This document shows positions 37,542 through 48,083 of a DNA stretch of 64,000 bases, one piece after another. This DNA is from Candidatus Brocadia carolinensis (lineage in GTDB: Bacteria; Planctomycetota; Brocadiia; Brocadiales; Brocadiaceae). A model generated the notes under the pieces. That model did no database searches and was not told the DNA's origin. It saw only the letters and a list, made by a program, of their open reading frames with translations. The position numbers were made by a program, and so were the translations under genes. The stretch is taken from the NCBI GenBank assembly GCA_002009475.1, contig AYTS01000126.1, positions 1-64,000 on the forward strand, written 5' to 3'. Position 1 is the stretch's first letter, and each line of letters starts with the position of its first letter.

Positions 37542-39333
37542 ATGGAAGATAACATGAACTTTATTGATGACGTAGAAATCGTTAAGGAATTTCTTGTCGA
37601 ATCTAACGATCATCTGGATGACGTTGAATCCAAGATATTAGAGTTGGAAAAGAATTCCAAAGATGTAGACCTTGTCAACGCCATATTCCGTCCTATTCAC
37701 AGCATAAAAGGCAGCGTTGGTTTTCTGGGTTTGAAAGATATTGGTAAGGTAAGCCACGAATTGGAAACTCTTCTGGACGAGGCGAGAAAGTTCAAAATAA
37801 AAATCACACCAGAAATTATCGAAGTACTGTATGAAGGTGTCGATATACTAAAAAAAACTGAGAGAAACTATAGCAAACAAGATAGATAACAGAAATACTT
37901 CAATTGGTGTGATTGATTATCAGCCATTTTTATTAAAGATAGCCGCCATCTTAAGGGATAGTCAAAATCCAGATCAGAAGGAAGATGCTAACGATACCTT
38001 TCAGAAAGAAAAACATCTTGGGGAAATATTGATTGAAAGCGGTGATATTAGCAAAGATCAATTGGAACAGGCATTAGAGGAGCAAGATCGCAAGAAAAAA
38101 CTTGGAGAAATATTGATCGAAAAGAGAATCACCACGGCGGAAAAAATTAACCATGCACTCAAGGTTCAATCGATAATCGGCAAACCATCTTCTGAAACAG
38201 TTAAGGTGGACACCCAAAAGTTGGACAACCTGGTTAATCTTGTAGGTGAACTGGTAATTGCCAACGCACTCATCAGCGAAACGTTAGGAAACGGCTCAAA
38301 TAAAAATCTCTCTCACCTTAACAAGATCGTCAAGGACATACAAGACCAGGTCATGTGCATGAGAATGGTACCCCTGAAACCAACATTCCAAAAAATGGTC
38401 AGACTTGTGCGTGATGTTTCCGCAAAGGTAGGTAAGAAGGTACGGCTGGAAATTTCCGGCGAGGACACTGAACTCGATAAGACGGTAATTGAAGAAATCG
38501 GTGATCCTCTGGTGCATATCATTAGAAACTCGATCGATCATGGAATTGAGCATCAAGAGGAACGAGTAGTCAAAGGAAAATCTATAGAAGGCATAGTAAG
38601 ATTAAATGCCTTCCATAAAGGCGGTAATATCATCATTGAAATCGAAGACGACGGAAAAGGGCTTTGTAAGGATACGCTATTGAAGAAGGCCGTTGAAAAA
38701 AGATTAATCAATGAAGGCGCATCACTCTCTGATCAACAAATCTACAACCTCATCTTCGCTGCTGGATTCTCTACGGCAGAAAAGGTAACCGACGTTTCAG
38801 GTCGCGGCGTCGGCATGGATGTTGTAAAAAAGAACGTAGAACGTTTGCGGGGGAAGGTTGAGCTTTCCACGGTTGAAGGAAAAGGTACAAAGTTTTCCAT
38901 CAAACTGCCACTTACCCTGGCAATTATTGATGGTATGATTGTGCAGGTTGGTACGGAAAAATACATCGTCCCCATGCTCTCTATTGAAGAATCCATCCGC
39001 CCAAAGCAAGAAGACGTTTCTACTATTCAGCAACGCGGAGAATTAATTAATGTGCGTGGCAATTTGCTACCTATGGTACGGCTCCATAATTTGTATAACG
39101 TTCAACCGAAAAGAATCAATCCATGGGAGGCTCTCATACTGATCGTTGAAGGTGAAGGACAGAGGTGTGGAATTCTCGTCGATGACCTCTTGGGTCAACA
39201 GCAAATAGTCATTAAAAGCCTGGGCGAACAGTTCCAAAATATCAGGGGCATTTCTGGCAGCGCTATACTGGGCGATGGACACGTTAGTCTTATCATAGAT
39301 GTGGGTGGAATTATGAGCATGGCATTGAATTAA
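37542..39333 (+). CDS. cheA: Chemotaxis histidine kinase CheA, frameshifted in an A8 run as read
   Basis: CheA phosphorylates CheY and CheB. Residues 1-110 form the HPt domain with the phospho-histidine in RPIHSIKGSVGFLGL. A tandem of LGEILIE modules follows. The dimer and kinase domains have KLDNLVNLVGELVIANALI, IIRNSIDHGIEHQ and GRGVGMDVVKKNVERL. A CheW-like domain is at the end. The first part stops at 37889 and the second continues from another frame; one A fewer at 37850-37857 joins them as DILKKLRETIANKIDN, giving 596 residues. There is no separate P2 domain. Confidence 0.9.
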
Positions 39334-39726
39334 TCGATATGGATAATTAGGAACAGGTGTCAGGTGTCAGGTGTCAGGTGTCAGAAAACAGGGAGCAGAG
39401 ATTCGATATCAGACAATATGCAAAGTTATTAGGATGTAGAGGTTTGGCTGGAACACGGAGAAGACAATGCCGAAAAGAATTTCTCCAACATCTGTCTATA
39501 ACCTATGGATCACTTTCAAAAGTTGAACGAATGATCAATGGTTTTAACAAATCTTTCTCAAAGAAAACCGATCCCAGACCACTGACACCAGATCCGACAC
39601 TCTAACGGCCGATAGTAGAAAAGTTATTCATTATACTGATATTCCGATTTACAAATTAAATCAGAATCAATGAAGGTTGTCTTATTCTATTAAATACGCA
39701 CGATTCAGCAAGGGGGAAAATAAGCC
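39334..39726. other. Intergenic region with heptamer tandem repeat
   Basis: At 39354-39384 the unit CAGGTGT occurs four times, followed by CAG. The rest is AT-rich. The open frame that starts here is repeat-derived; its middle (near 39424-39560) has no clear family match. A ribosome site AAGGGGGAAAA precedes the chemoreceptor gene. Confidence 0.6.
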
Positions 39727-41887
39727 ATGAAAATTAATTTGAGCACGAAGATTATTTCTTTATTTCTTATTGGTGGTTTAGTACCTTTGATTGCAGTTGG
39801 ACTATGTAGCTATTATAGCACCAGTAAGGCGCTGGAAAAACAGGCGTTTAACCAGTTGGTTTCTGTACGAAACATTAAACAAACCTTTATAGAAGAGTGG
39901 TTTTCAAAGAGGAAAAGCGATGCCATTACTCTTGCAAAGAATGAGATGGTCATTAATGCCGTAAAGGAATTTAAAAATGCATTTGACCAGATAGGAACAG
40001 AAAAGGCGCGAGAGTTATATATTACAAAAAACCCATTTCCGGCAGGTAAGAAATTGGGATATTTCGATGCTCGGGACGGCAGCAACTACAGCAAGTTACA
40101 CGCTCGTTTTCATCCTATCTTCAAGCAGTACCTTGAAGAATATGGATATTACGATATTTTTCTTATAGATGCTGAAACAGGAAATATTGTTTACACCGTT
40201 TTTAAAGAACTGGATTTCGGTACTAGTTTAGTTTCAGGACCTTATAACACAAGCAATATTGGCAGGCTATATAAAGAGGTTAATGCTGTAAATGCCGTCA
40301 ATGATCAGAGCAATGTGAAACTGGTTGATTTTGAACCGTATGCCCCTTCAAATGGAGACCCGGCTTCTTTTATTGCCAGCCCGATTTACGACGGTGGTCA
40401 AAAGGTAGGCATACTTATCTTTCAGATGCCTATTAATAAAATTGATGCCGTTATGCAAGAACGCTCAGGTATGGGTGAAACGGGAGAGACCTACCTGGTA
40501 GGATCAGATAAATTGATGCGTTCTAATTCAAGATTTTCAGAAAAACCAACAGTTTTAGTTAGCAAAGTTGATACAGAGGCGGTAAACGAGGCCATGGGCG
40601 GCAAAACTGACTGTAAGGTAATTACTGATTATCGTGGTATACCTGTTTTGAGTGCTTATGCACCATTTCATGTACACGGCATGAATTGGGGAATTATCGC
40701 CGAGGTAGACAAGGCAGAGGCATTCAAAGCAGTTGATGATTTACGGAAAAGGATGGTTATCATTGGAATTGTTTCGACATGTTTTGTTGCTGGACTTGGC
40801 ATCCTTGTTATTAAGATTACCAGCAAGATATCAGGCCTCTTTAGAACCATACTGGATGATCTAGCCGAGAGTTCTGCGCAGGTAGCATCCGCTTCAGAAC
40901 AGATATCCTCATCAAGTCAGAGTCTCGCTCAGGGGGCATCAGAGCAGGCCGCATCCATTGAGGAAACTTCATCGTCCATGGAAGAAATGTCTTCCATGAC
41001 AAAACAGAATGCAGAGAATGCTCATAAGGCATCCGAACTGGCAACATCTTGTTTCGAATCTGCACAAACAGGTGACGGATCCATCACGAAAGTGAACGAT
41101 TCAATGCAGGAAATCAATAAAAGCAGCAATAATATTGTAAATATTATTAAGGTTATTGACGGCATAGCCTTTCAGACGAACCTTTTGGCGCTTAACGCTG
41201 CCGTAGAGGCTGCAAGGGCAGGAGAACACGGAAAAGGCTTTGCGGTAGTTGCAGAAGAAGTACGGAATCTTGCACAAAGATGCGCCAGCGCAGCAAAGGA
41301 CATTACCCAATTGATTGAAGACAGCGCAAAAAAGGTTACCGCAGGTGCGAATCTTGCCAAACAATCAAGTGAAATCCTCAAAGAGATCGTCACAAAGGCA
41401 AAGAAGGTTACTGATCTTGTAAATGAGATCACGAGCGCATCAAATGAACAGGCAGATGGAATAGGTCAGATCACCAAAGCCATTACCCAGATGGACCAAG
41501 TTACGCAACAAAACGCTGCAAATGCTGAAGAAACAGCCTCATCCAGTGAGGAGCTTTCAGCACAAGCGGAAAGTTTGAAAGCGCTTGTGGAAAGAATTGT
41601 AAGAGAGGTTGGCACGGAAAAAGAAAAAAAAAGAAGGCTCGATGAAGAAGGAAGCACAATCATTAACAGAAGAGATGTTTATTCCTTCAATCAGAAGAAC
41701 CTTGTCAACTCGGGAAAATACAGACTATCGTGTTACAAGGGGAAGCAAGTACAAAGATAACAACAGATCTAAATGCGATATCCAGGACGAATCTTCGCAG
41801 GAAGAGAATGGCAAAAAACATACCGTATCGGCTGGCAAGTCCAATCGTATTATTCCCATGTTGGATGAGGAATTTAAGGATTTTTAA
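39727..41887 (+). CDS. Methyl-accepting chemotaxis protein with Cache-type sensor, frameshifted in an A9 run as read
   Basis: The protein has membrane helices near 8-30 and 342-362 with a Cache-type periplasmic sensor between them ([32 protein letters not shown]). The cytoplasmic signalling part has [20 protein letters not shown] and [15 protein letters not shown]. As read it ends at 41760, but dropping one A from the A9 run at 41624-41632 continues the frame to 41887 and a MLDEEFKDF terminus. The other chemoreceptor ends in DFKDF, which supports the repair (719 residues). No obvious HAMP domain is seen. Confidence 0.9.
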
Positions 41888-42076
41888 GTAAGTTATGAAT
41901 TTGCTGCCTTCGGCAGCAGCTTTAGGTTCCCCTCATTGTAAGACTACCGGACTATGAGTTGGAGGTGTTTTATAGCCGATTTACACACCCCTTTATTCTT
42001 TTTTGAGGGGAATTAGATAATTATAAAATTCCAAAATCTTAAATTATCCCGTTTAACTAAACGAAAGGAGAATCTT

Positions 42077-42589
42077 ATGCAAACAGTAATGGAAAAAGAG
42101 AATAAATCAGATTCAGGGGAGGCACGGTCGCATAAAGGAAAATACCTGACTTTTGTACTGTGTGGCGAGGAGTATGGCATAGAGATACTCAAGGTAAGGG
42201 AAATTATAGGAATTATGAATATAACACCTGTACCACAGACACCCAGTTATATGAAAGGGGTAATTAATCTCCGGGGAAAGGTGATCCCGGTAGTAGATCT
42301 GAGGTTAAAATTTGGATTTCAGGAAACTGATCATACAAAGGAAGCTTGTATTATCGTAGTGGAAGTCAAAGACAAGCTCACAGGAGTCCTTGTAGATACC
42401 GTTTCGGAAGTACTTGATGTTCGCAGTGAGGATTTAGAACCAGCACCTCATCTTGGAGAAGGCATTAATACCGAAATCTTTTTGGGCATGGCAAAGATAA
42501 AGAACAAGGTAAAGATCCTCCTTGACATTGATAAGATACTATGCACTGAAGAGATCAATATGTTTGAGAGTTTAACAAGTGTAAGCTAA
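42077..42589 (+). CDS. cheW: Chemotaxis coupling protein CheW
   Basis: A 170-residue CheW that links chemoreceptors to CheA. LTFVLCGEEYGIEILKVREI, MKGVINLRGKVIPVVDLR and VLVDTVSEVLDV are the family motifs. The ribosome site GAAAGGAG precedes the ATG. It lies between the two chemoreceptor genes. Confidence 0.95.
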   Translation: MQTVMEKENKSDSGEARSHKGKYLTFVLCGEEYGIEILKVREIIGIMNITPVPQTPSYMKGVINLRGKVIPVVDLRLKFGFQETDHTKEACIIVVEVKDKLTGVLVDTVSEVLDVRSEDLEPAPHLGEGINTEIFLGMAKIKNKVKILLDIDKILCTEEINMFESLTSVS

Positions 42590-42739
42590 TTTTGGATCCT
42601 TTCGTAAGAAATATGGGTAAATTTCCTGTAACTGTAAATGTTAAAAATCAAAATGTAAAATGACAAATCAAAATTCATAGATGAATTCAAAAGACGAATT
42701 TATCAAGATACCCTTGACGCAATTAATCTTATTGATGAG

Positions 42740-43024
42740 TTGTCAAAAGAGAAAACCACTGAGATCTTTGGTAATCAACTCCTTCGGAGTTCCACCAGTA
42801 TTGGAGCTAATATTGTAGAAGCCACTGCCGCAAGATCAAGAAAAGACTACACAAATTTCTTTAATCACGCACTTAAGTCAGCCAACGAGACCATATTTTG
42901 GTTGGGATTACTCAGAGATTCAGGCAAAGTCGATAAAAACAAGGCTAATAAACTTTTGAAAGAAACGACCGAGATTGCCAATATACTAGCTTCCAGTATC
43001 CTTACCTTAAAGGGGAAGAGATAA
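42740..43024 (+). CDS. Four-helix-bundle protein, unclear 5' end
   Basis: IFGNQLLRSSTSIGANIVEA and ALKSANETIFWLGLLRDSGK are the TIGR02436 pattern. The frame remains open upstream to 42659 with plausible residues (FIDEFKRRIYQDTL, AINLIDEL), but without an ATG. An ATG at 42660 would join if one base were added near 42666, so the start may be affected by an indel. The gene is flanked by short inverted repeats (AAAAATCAAAA at 42643-42653, TTTTGATTTTT at 43045-43055), like the other cassettes, and lies between cheW and a chemoreceptor gene. Confidence 0.75.
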   Translation: MSKEKTTEIFGNQLLRSSTSIGANIVEATAARSRKDYTNFFNHALKSANETIFWLGLLRDSGKVDKNKANKLLKETTEIANILASSILTLKGKR

Positions 43025-43118
43025 TTTTGCAGTTTGATAGGTACTTTTGATTTTTGATATTTATCGTTTTCAGATTCTGATTGTTCGTGCATTTTATAAA
43101 ATAAACGGGAGAAAAAAA

Positions 43119-44861
43119 ATGATTGGTAAAATGAATATGATGACAAGACTTATTGTTATAATCATCTCTGTCATTGTTGTCTCGACAAGCATCTTGACGT
43201 ATATCAATACAAAAAGACAAAAGACACAGATGTTGGCTGAGGTGCGTACCCAGGCGAGAATGGCAGCAGATCAACTCACCTCTACGAGAAAAGTAGTAGC
43301 AGAGAAACAAAAGGCAATTAATACCGACTCAAAAGGCAACTATGAATTCAAGGGCGTGATCCCTGCAATTGTGGGACGTGAGATTGCCGAACATTTCAGT
43401 CAAACGACCATTTTCAAGATGAAGCAGACGAGCATTAAATACAGAAACTCATCGAATAAGCCAGATGCTTGGGAGGTCCATCAGTTAGAAAGATTTGAGA
43501 GAGAGCCAGGCTTAGCTGATATATCAGAAATAACGAAATTAGAGAACGGCTCGGAGTTTTTTCGTTTGATGGTTCCCCTGAAGATCGAGGAGGCATGCTT
43601 GAAGTGCCATGGAGACCCTGCCACAAGTTCGACCGGGGATGGCAAAGACATCACGGGCAGACAAATGGAGAATTACAAACTGGGGGATATACGAGGTGCG
43701 ATAAGTGTAACTGCGCCAATGACAGCCGTAAATGCGGCGATTGCCTCTAATAGAAATTTCAGCGTCTTAGGCAATGGAATTTACGTGCTTCTGGTAGGCA
43801 CAATAGTCTTTTTCATTGCTCGAAATATTATCGCCTTACTGAAACGGTTGGTTTTTAACTTAAAAAATGGCGCTGAAGAAGTTTCCTCGGCAGCAAACCA
43901 AATATCGTCTTCCAGCCAATCTCTTGCTGACGGGGCATCACAGCAGGCATCTTCCATTGAAGAGACCTCTGCTTCGATTGAAGAAATGACCTCAATGACA
44001 ACGAAAAACGCAGATAATGCAAGAGAGGCCAATCAACTTGCAATCAAGACAAAAACATCTGCTGAAAGTGGAAATGATGCCCTTGATACCCTGCAGACAA
44101 CTATGCGTGACCTTAATTCTGGCAATGACAAAATCCTGTCGATAATCAAATCTATTGACGAAATAGCATTTCAGACGAACCTTTTGGCCCTCAATGCAGC
44201 GGTTGAGGCAGCAAGAGCAGGGGAGCATGGAAAAGGATTTGCCGTTGTTGCTGAGGAGGTGAGAAACCTTGCGCAAAGGTGTTCTGTGGCGTCTAAGGAA
44301 ACTGCGGACTTAATCAATTCGAGGGTAGTAAGCACCGAGAATGCTGCAAAGATAGCCGATAAATTTGCAACAAATCTTAAAGAAATAGTAACTGAGGCAA
44401 AGAAGGTAACGGACTTAGCCGGTGAAATTGCTGCGGCCTCACAAGAACAGTCAGATGGAATCGGCCAAATATCCAAGGCAGTTACGGTCGTGGATACGGT
44501 TACACAACAGAATGCTGCAAATGCAGAAGAGTTAGCTTCATCGAGTGAAGAATTATCTGCACAAGCAGAGAATTTAAAAGCTATCATCCATGAACTGGCT
44601 GAGGAAATTGGGAACAGTGATGATGATTTGAAGTCTCTTGAAAAATCGCAACTTCCTTCTTCTTCCGAAAAGAAATATCAATTTTTGAAGAAAGAACCTT
44701 CTGATAAAAAGAATAAACAAACGATCCAGGTCAAAAGAAATAGCAATTTTTCAAAGCAGACTGATAAAGCGAACGGAAATGGTTCTCAGAAAAGTGGGCG
44801 GGCTCTCATCAGAACACCAGAAGAATTACTTCCCCTCAGCAGTGATTTTAAGGATTTTTAG
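43119..44861 (+). CDS. Methyl-accepting chemotaxis protein with c-type heme motif in its sensor (DUF3365-like)
   Basis: A 580-residue receptor. Helices at about 9-28 and 217-238 bracket a periplasmic domain like DUF3365/Tll0287 proteins. It holds CLKCH at 160-164, the CxxCH site for covalent heme attachment. The cytoplasmic part has [20 protein letters not shown] and EGFAV-type methylation helices. The C-terminus ends [10 protein letters not shown]. Heme chemoreceptors can sense redox state, oxygen or nitric oxide. The ATG at 43119 is chosen because the first helix starts there. Confidence 0.87.
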   Translation: MIGKMNMMTRLIVIIISVIVVSTSILTYINTKRQKTQMLAEVRTQARMAADQLTSTRKVVAEKQKAINTDSKGNYEFKGVIPAIVGREIAEHFSQTTIFKMKQTSIKYRNSSNKPDAWEVHQLERFEREPGLADISEITKLENGSEFFRLMVPLKIEEACLKCHGDPATSSTGDGKDITGRQMENYKLGDIRGAISVTAPMTAVNAAIASNRNFSVLGNGIYVLLVGTIVFFIARNIIALLKRLVFNLKNGAEEVSSAANQISSSSQSLADGASQQASSIEETSASIEEMTSMTTKNADNAREANQLAIKTKTSAESGNDALDTLQTTMRDLNSGNDKILSIIKSIDEIAFQTNLLALNAAVEAARAGEHGKGFAVVAEEVRNLAQRCSVASKETADLINSRVVSTENAAKIADKFATNLKEIVTEAKKVTDLAGEIAAASQEQSDGIGQISKAVTVVDTVTQQNAANAEELASSSEELSAQAENLKAIIHELAEEIGNSDDDLKSLEKSQLPSSSEKKYQFLKKEPSDKKNKQTIQVKRNSNFSKQTDKANGNGSQKSGRALIRTPEELLPLSSDFKDF

Positions 44862-44934
44862 TGTCTCTAATGTTTACTTCCCTGTGTTAGTTTCAAAGAT
44901 GTACAGATTTTTAATAACCACAAAAACAAGACAA

Positions 44935-44973
44935 CTCCATTTTCCTCTTTTGCAAGGAGGGGAAAATGGGGAG
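44935..44973. repeat. Hairpin between chemoreceptor gene and cheD
   Basis: CTCCATTTTCC pairs with GGAAAATGGGGAG across 15 bases. It may weakly terminate the upstream transcript, but no T tract follows. Confidence 0.45.
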
Positions 44974-45016
44974 ATTTAATGCTTGCTAATGATTAAGTCA
45001 AGAAAGGATTTTCCCG

Positions 45017-45497
45017 GTGAACAATACTCAATGTATGATTACGGTTGGTGTTGGAGATCTAAAAATTACACAAGCACCTCATGTATTAAAGACATTACTG
45101 GGATCATGCATTGGAGTTGTGTTACATGATCCCGTAAACAAGATTGGCGGACTTCTGCATATAATGCTGCCAAAAAAAAAATGGTACCGATTTGAAAATT
45201 ACCAAATATGCGAATACCGGGCTCCCCTATTTTATTTATCAGATGGTTACACATTCAGGCGCCTCCAGAGGCGCTCTTTATGCAAAGATTTTTGGCGGTG
45301 CAAAAATGTTTGAAACTCTTGGTCCGTTGAATATCGGGGAATCAAATGAATTAGAGGTAAGGCGAATATTGAAAGAAGAAAACATCCGGATTGTGGCGTC
45401 GAGAACTGGTGGTACAAAAGGATACAATATTTCGTTCGATACAAAAACTGGTGACGTGACATGCCGCATATTTGGTGAGACAATCGTAGTTTTCTAG
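45017..45497 (+). CDS. cheD: Chemoreceptor deamidase CheD, frameshifted in an A10 run as read
   Basis: CheD deamidates receptor glutamines and binds CheC. The first frame has VGVGDLKITQAP and TLLGSCIGVVLHDPVNKIGG, with the catalytic cysteine in GSC. The second has KYANTGLPYFIYQMV and GESNELEVRRILKEENIRI. They meet at A10 (45172-45181) and join as HIMLPKKNGTDLKITKYANT with one A removed, giving 159 residues, the normal length. The start is GTG. The CheC partner lies downstream behind a cassette. Confidence 0.88.
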
Positions 45498-45509
45498 AAA
45501 AATTCCATT

Positions 45510-45911
45510 ATGACAAACCACAAAGATACAAAGGACACAAAGAGAAGTGATGAATTGTCAAAAAGTATAATCGGTGCGGCGATTGAGGTGCATCGAAACT
45601 TAGGACCAGGTTTACTAGAATCTGCGTACGAGAAATGCCTTTGTTATGAATTAGCATCAAAAAGGATTTCTTTCGAAAGGCAGAAAAATTTACCAATTAC
45701 CTATAAAGATATTCATCTTGATTGCGGATATCGAATAGATATTTTAGTTGAAAAGTTAGTTATTATTGAATTGAAAACTGTTGAACATATTGAATCGATA
45801 CATGAGGCTCAACTTCTGACATATCTGAAACTTTCTGATTTATGGCTTGGACTTCTTATAAATTTTAATGTTCCGGTTTTAAAAGAAGGTATCTGCAGGA
45901 TTGCAAATTAA
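45510..45911 (+). CDS. GxxExxY-family protein (second cassette)
   Basis: A 133-residue GxxExxY protein: SIIGAAIEVHRNLGPGLLES, FERQKNLPITYKD and VIIELKTVEHIESIHEAQLL, with the full C-terminus VLKEGICRIAN. The first codons (NHKDTKDTKR) are translated repeat DNA: the gene starts inside the left inverted arm. The family has no established function. It sits between cheD and cheC, which normally work together. Confidence 0.85.
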   Translation: MTNHKDTKDTKRSDELSKSIIGAAIEVHRNLGPGLLESAYEKCLCYELASKRISFERQKNLPITYKDIHLDCGYRIDILVEKLVIIELKTVEHIESIHEAQLLTYLKLSDLWLGLLINFNVPVLKEGICRIAN

Positions 45912-45941
45912 TTTCTTTGTGCCCTTTGTGTCTTTGTGGTT
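45516..45941. mobile_element. Transposase-less GxxExxY cassette between cheD and cheC
   Basis: The left arm at 45516-45542 (AACCACAAAGATACAAAG and onward) matches the inverse of the right arm at 45915-45941 at 25 of 27 positions. The arms use CACAAAG units where the cas1 cassette uses CACAGAG units. No target duplication is evident. Confidence 0.75.
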
Positions 45942-45972
45942 ATGAAAGTGAGATAGAATGGAGAAATAAAAT

Positions 45973-46560
45973 ATGAATATTACTCAAGATCGTATGAAAA
46001 TAATTGAAATAATGGCAAGACTTAGTATCGACAGGGCTTCCAGAGCTCTCTCAAAGATACTCAGAACCGGTGCCATGATCACACTTTCTAAGGTGTACAT
46101 AACGGATTTAAGCGAAACTACTGAAAAAATGAATAATGATCTCCGGGAAATGACTGGCGTTATGGTTGATTTCAAAGGAAATATAGGTTTTAAACTTTTA
46201 TTCATGCTGCCAGTGAATGGTTCATTCATTCTCACTGATCTCTTTCTCAGACAACCTGCCGGAACGACAAAGGAATATAGCGAATTTACAGAAAGTGTAA
46301 TTCAGGAATTGGGAAACATTCTTGCAAGTCATATTAGCAATGCGATGGTCTCTGATTTTGACGCTACGTTAGTGCCTGAACCCCCACATGTGCATAGTGA
46401 CTATGCTGGAGTTATGTTTGCAAATCTAGTCATGGAGCAAGGCATGATGGATGACAAATTATTACTGATGGAGACAAAATTCGAAATTTGTAAAAACGAA
46501 CTAGAATGTTATCTTTTTTTTAGTGCCGGAGATGACGTCCTTTGTAAAGCTATTAGATAA
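45973..46560 (+). CDS. cheC: CheC-like chemotaxis phosphatase
   Basis: A 195-residue CheC-type protein. RLSIDRASRALSKILRTGAM and SVIQELGNILASHISNAM are the family helices, with the E and N residues of the second motif. The C-terminal segment is divergent. CheC dephosphorylates CheY-P and is bound by CheD. It follows the GxxExxY cassette and precedes cheY by 15 bases. Confidence 0.83.
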   Translation: MNITQDRMKIIEIMARLSIDRASRALSKILRTGAMITLSKVYITDLSETTEKMNNDLREMTGVMVDFKGNIGFKLLFMLPVNGSFILTDLFLRQPAGTTKEYSEFTESVIQELGNILASHISNAMVSDFDATLVPEPPHVHSDYAGVMFANLVMEQGMMDDKLLLMETKFEICKNELECYLFFSAGDDVLCKAIR

Positions 46561-46575
46561 TATAGGAGTTAAAGC

Positions 46576-46967
46576 ATGAAGAAAATATTAGTGGTTGACG
46601 ATGCCAAGGTCATACGATGGTAATCAAGAGGCTTTTGACACAGCATGGATATCTGATTGCGGGAGAGGCTGGAAATGGAAGGGAGGCCTTCGAAAAATAC
46701 AAAGAATTAAGACCAGACGCCGTAACGATGGATATTATCATGCCGGAGGTGGACGGCATTCAAGGATTAAAAGATATCCTTGCCTTTGATAAACAGGCGA
46801 AGGTAATTATGATTTCCGCCATAGATCAGCGTGACTCTTTAACAGATGCCATTCGAAACGGCGCTTCAGATTATGTGGTAAAACCATTTGAAGACGACCG
46901 CATGATATCGACTTTAAAAAATATTTTTGACGAGGATCAAAAAGATGCAGTAGGCAGTGGACCGTAG
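46576..46967 (+). CDS. CheY-type response regulator, split by one missing base as read
   Basis: The first codons read MKKILVVDDAKVIR and then stop. The rest (MVIKRLLTQHGYLIAGEAGN, VTMDIIMPEVDG, YVVKPFEDDRM) is in another frame. Adding one base at CGATGG (46615-46620) restores DDAKVIRMVIKRLL and a 130-residue receiver domain with all catalytic residues. The break differs from most others here because a base is missing, not surplus. Confidence 0.82.
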
Positions 46968-46979
46968 GTAAAATAATCA

Positions 46980-47087
46980 ATGGATACAACAAATGTCAAT
47001 AATTTTAATGATTTAATGGTTTACAAAAAGGCGTTGTGTCTGACCATGGAAATTTATCACCGTACTAAACATTGCTCTAGCCGCTGA
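46980..47087 (+). pseudogene. Fragment of a four-helix-bundle protein gene
   Basis: The 35 codons read MDTTNVNNFNDLMVYKKALC and TMEIYHRTKH before a stop. This is the start of the TIGR02436 family (FxDLxVxKKA, IYxxTK). The rest is absent; instead two hairpins follow (TTCAATC/GATTGAA at 47088-47106 and GGTTCAATCT/AGATTGAACC at 47176-47198). It is probably a decayed cassette. Confidence 0.6.
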
Positions 47088-47248
47088 TTCAATCGTCCTC
47101 GATTGAAACGAAACATTTAGCATGCTTTAGTCTCGCTGCACAAGTTCATAGTTTAGAGGATCGTTCAAATATATGGTTCAATCTGCAAGATTGAACCGGC
47201 CTTGAGAGTTACTAAAAAACTTAAGAAAAGGTTTTAATAAAAATATCT

Positions 47249-48083
47249 ATGGACATCGATATCAACGACAAAGAATTCGGTCTTTTTCAACGGTTAATCT
47301 ACAACGAAAGCGGGATAAATCTTACTCCTGCAAAAAAAAGAATTATTGAAATCTCGTTTAATGAAGCGTTTACGGGAAAGATCGCTGGATTCATTTAAAG
47401 AATATTATGAATACGTTACGAAAAAAGACACGACGGGTGAAGAACTCGTCAGTATGTTGGATTGTATCTCCACAAACCTAACAGAGTTTTTTAGAGAATC
47501 GGCACATTTTGATTTCTTGTCAGAAAAGGTACTTCCTGACTTATTTGCGAATAAAAGAAAAATTCGTGAGAAAAAGATCAGAATATGGTGTGCAGGATGT
47601 TCAACCGGTGAAGAGCCGTACAGTATTTCCATAATGTTGTCAGAATGTAGAGAACAGTTTTCCGGATGGGATACAAAAATATTAGCCACCGATTTGTCAA
47701 CCCGGGTATTAAAAAAAGCCACGCAAGGAATATACGAAAAAGAACGGTTAAGGGGTGTTCCTCTTCAAATGCTCAACACGTATTTTAAAAATGGAGAACA
47801 TACGCTCAAGAACTGTTATCAGATAAAAGATTCATTGAGAGATATGATAGTATTTAGAAGGCTTAATCTGACCGATGAAATCTTTCCCTTTAAAGGGCAA
47901 TTTGATTTTATATTTTGCAGAAATGTGATGATTTATTTTGATAAACAAACACAGTCTAAACTGGTATCAAAATTTTATAAACATCTTGCCCCTGATGGGT
48001 ATCTTTTTTTAGGCCATTCTGAAAGCCTTGCTGGCACTGAAACAAGATTCCGGTACGTACGCCCGACGATTTATCAGAAGTAA
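47249..48083 (+). CDS. cheR: Chemotaxis methyltransferase CheR, frameshifted in an A8 run as read
   Basis: CheR methylates receptor glutamates with S-adenosylmethionine. The N-terminus reads FGLFQRLIYNESGINLTPAK; after A8 (47332-47339) the other frame continues ELLKSRLMKRLRERSLDSF. One A fewer gives PAKKELLKSRL and a 277-residue protein. The SAM-binding motif CAGCSTGEEPYSISI and FDFIFCRNVMIYFD are intact. It precedes cheB. Confidence 0.88.

Noticed and set aside
39357-39605. Open frame beginning in the CAGGTGT tandem repeat
   Set aside because: The first codons are translated repeat DNA and the rest has no recognisable domain.
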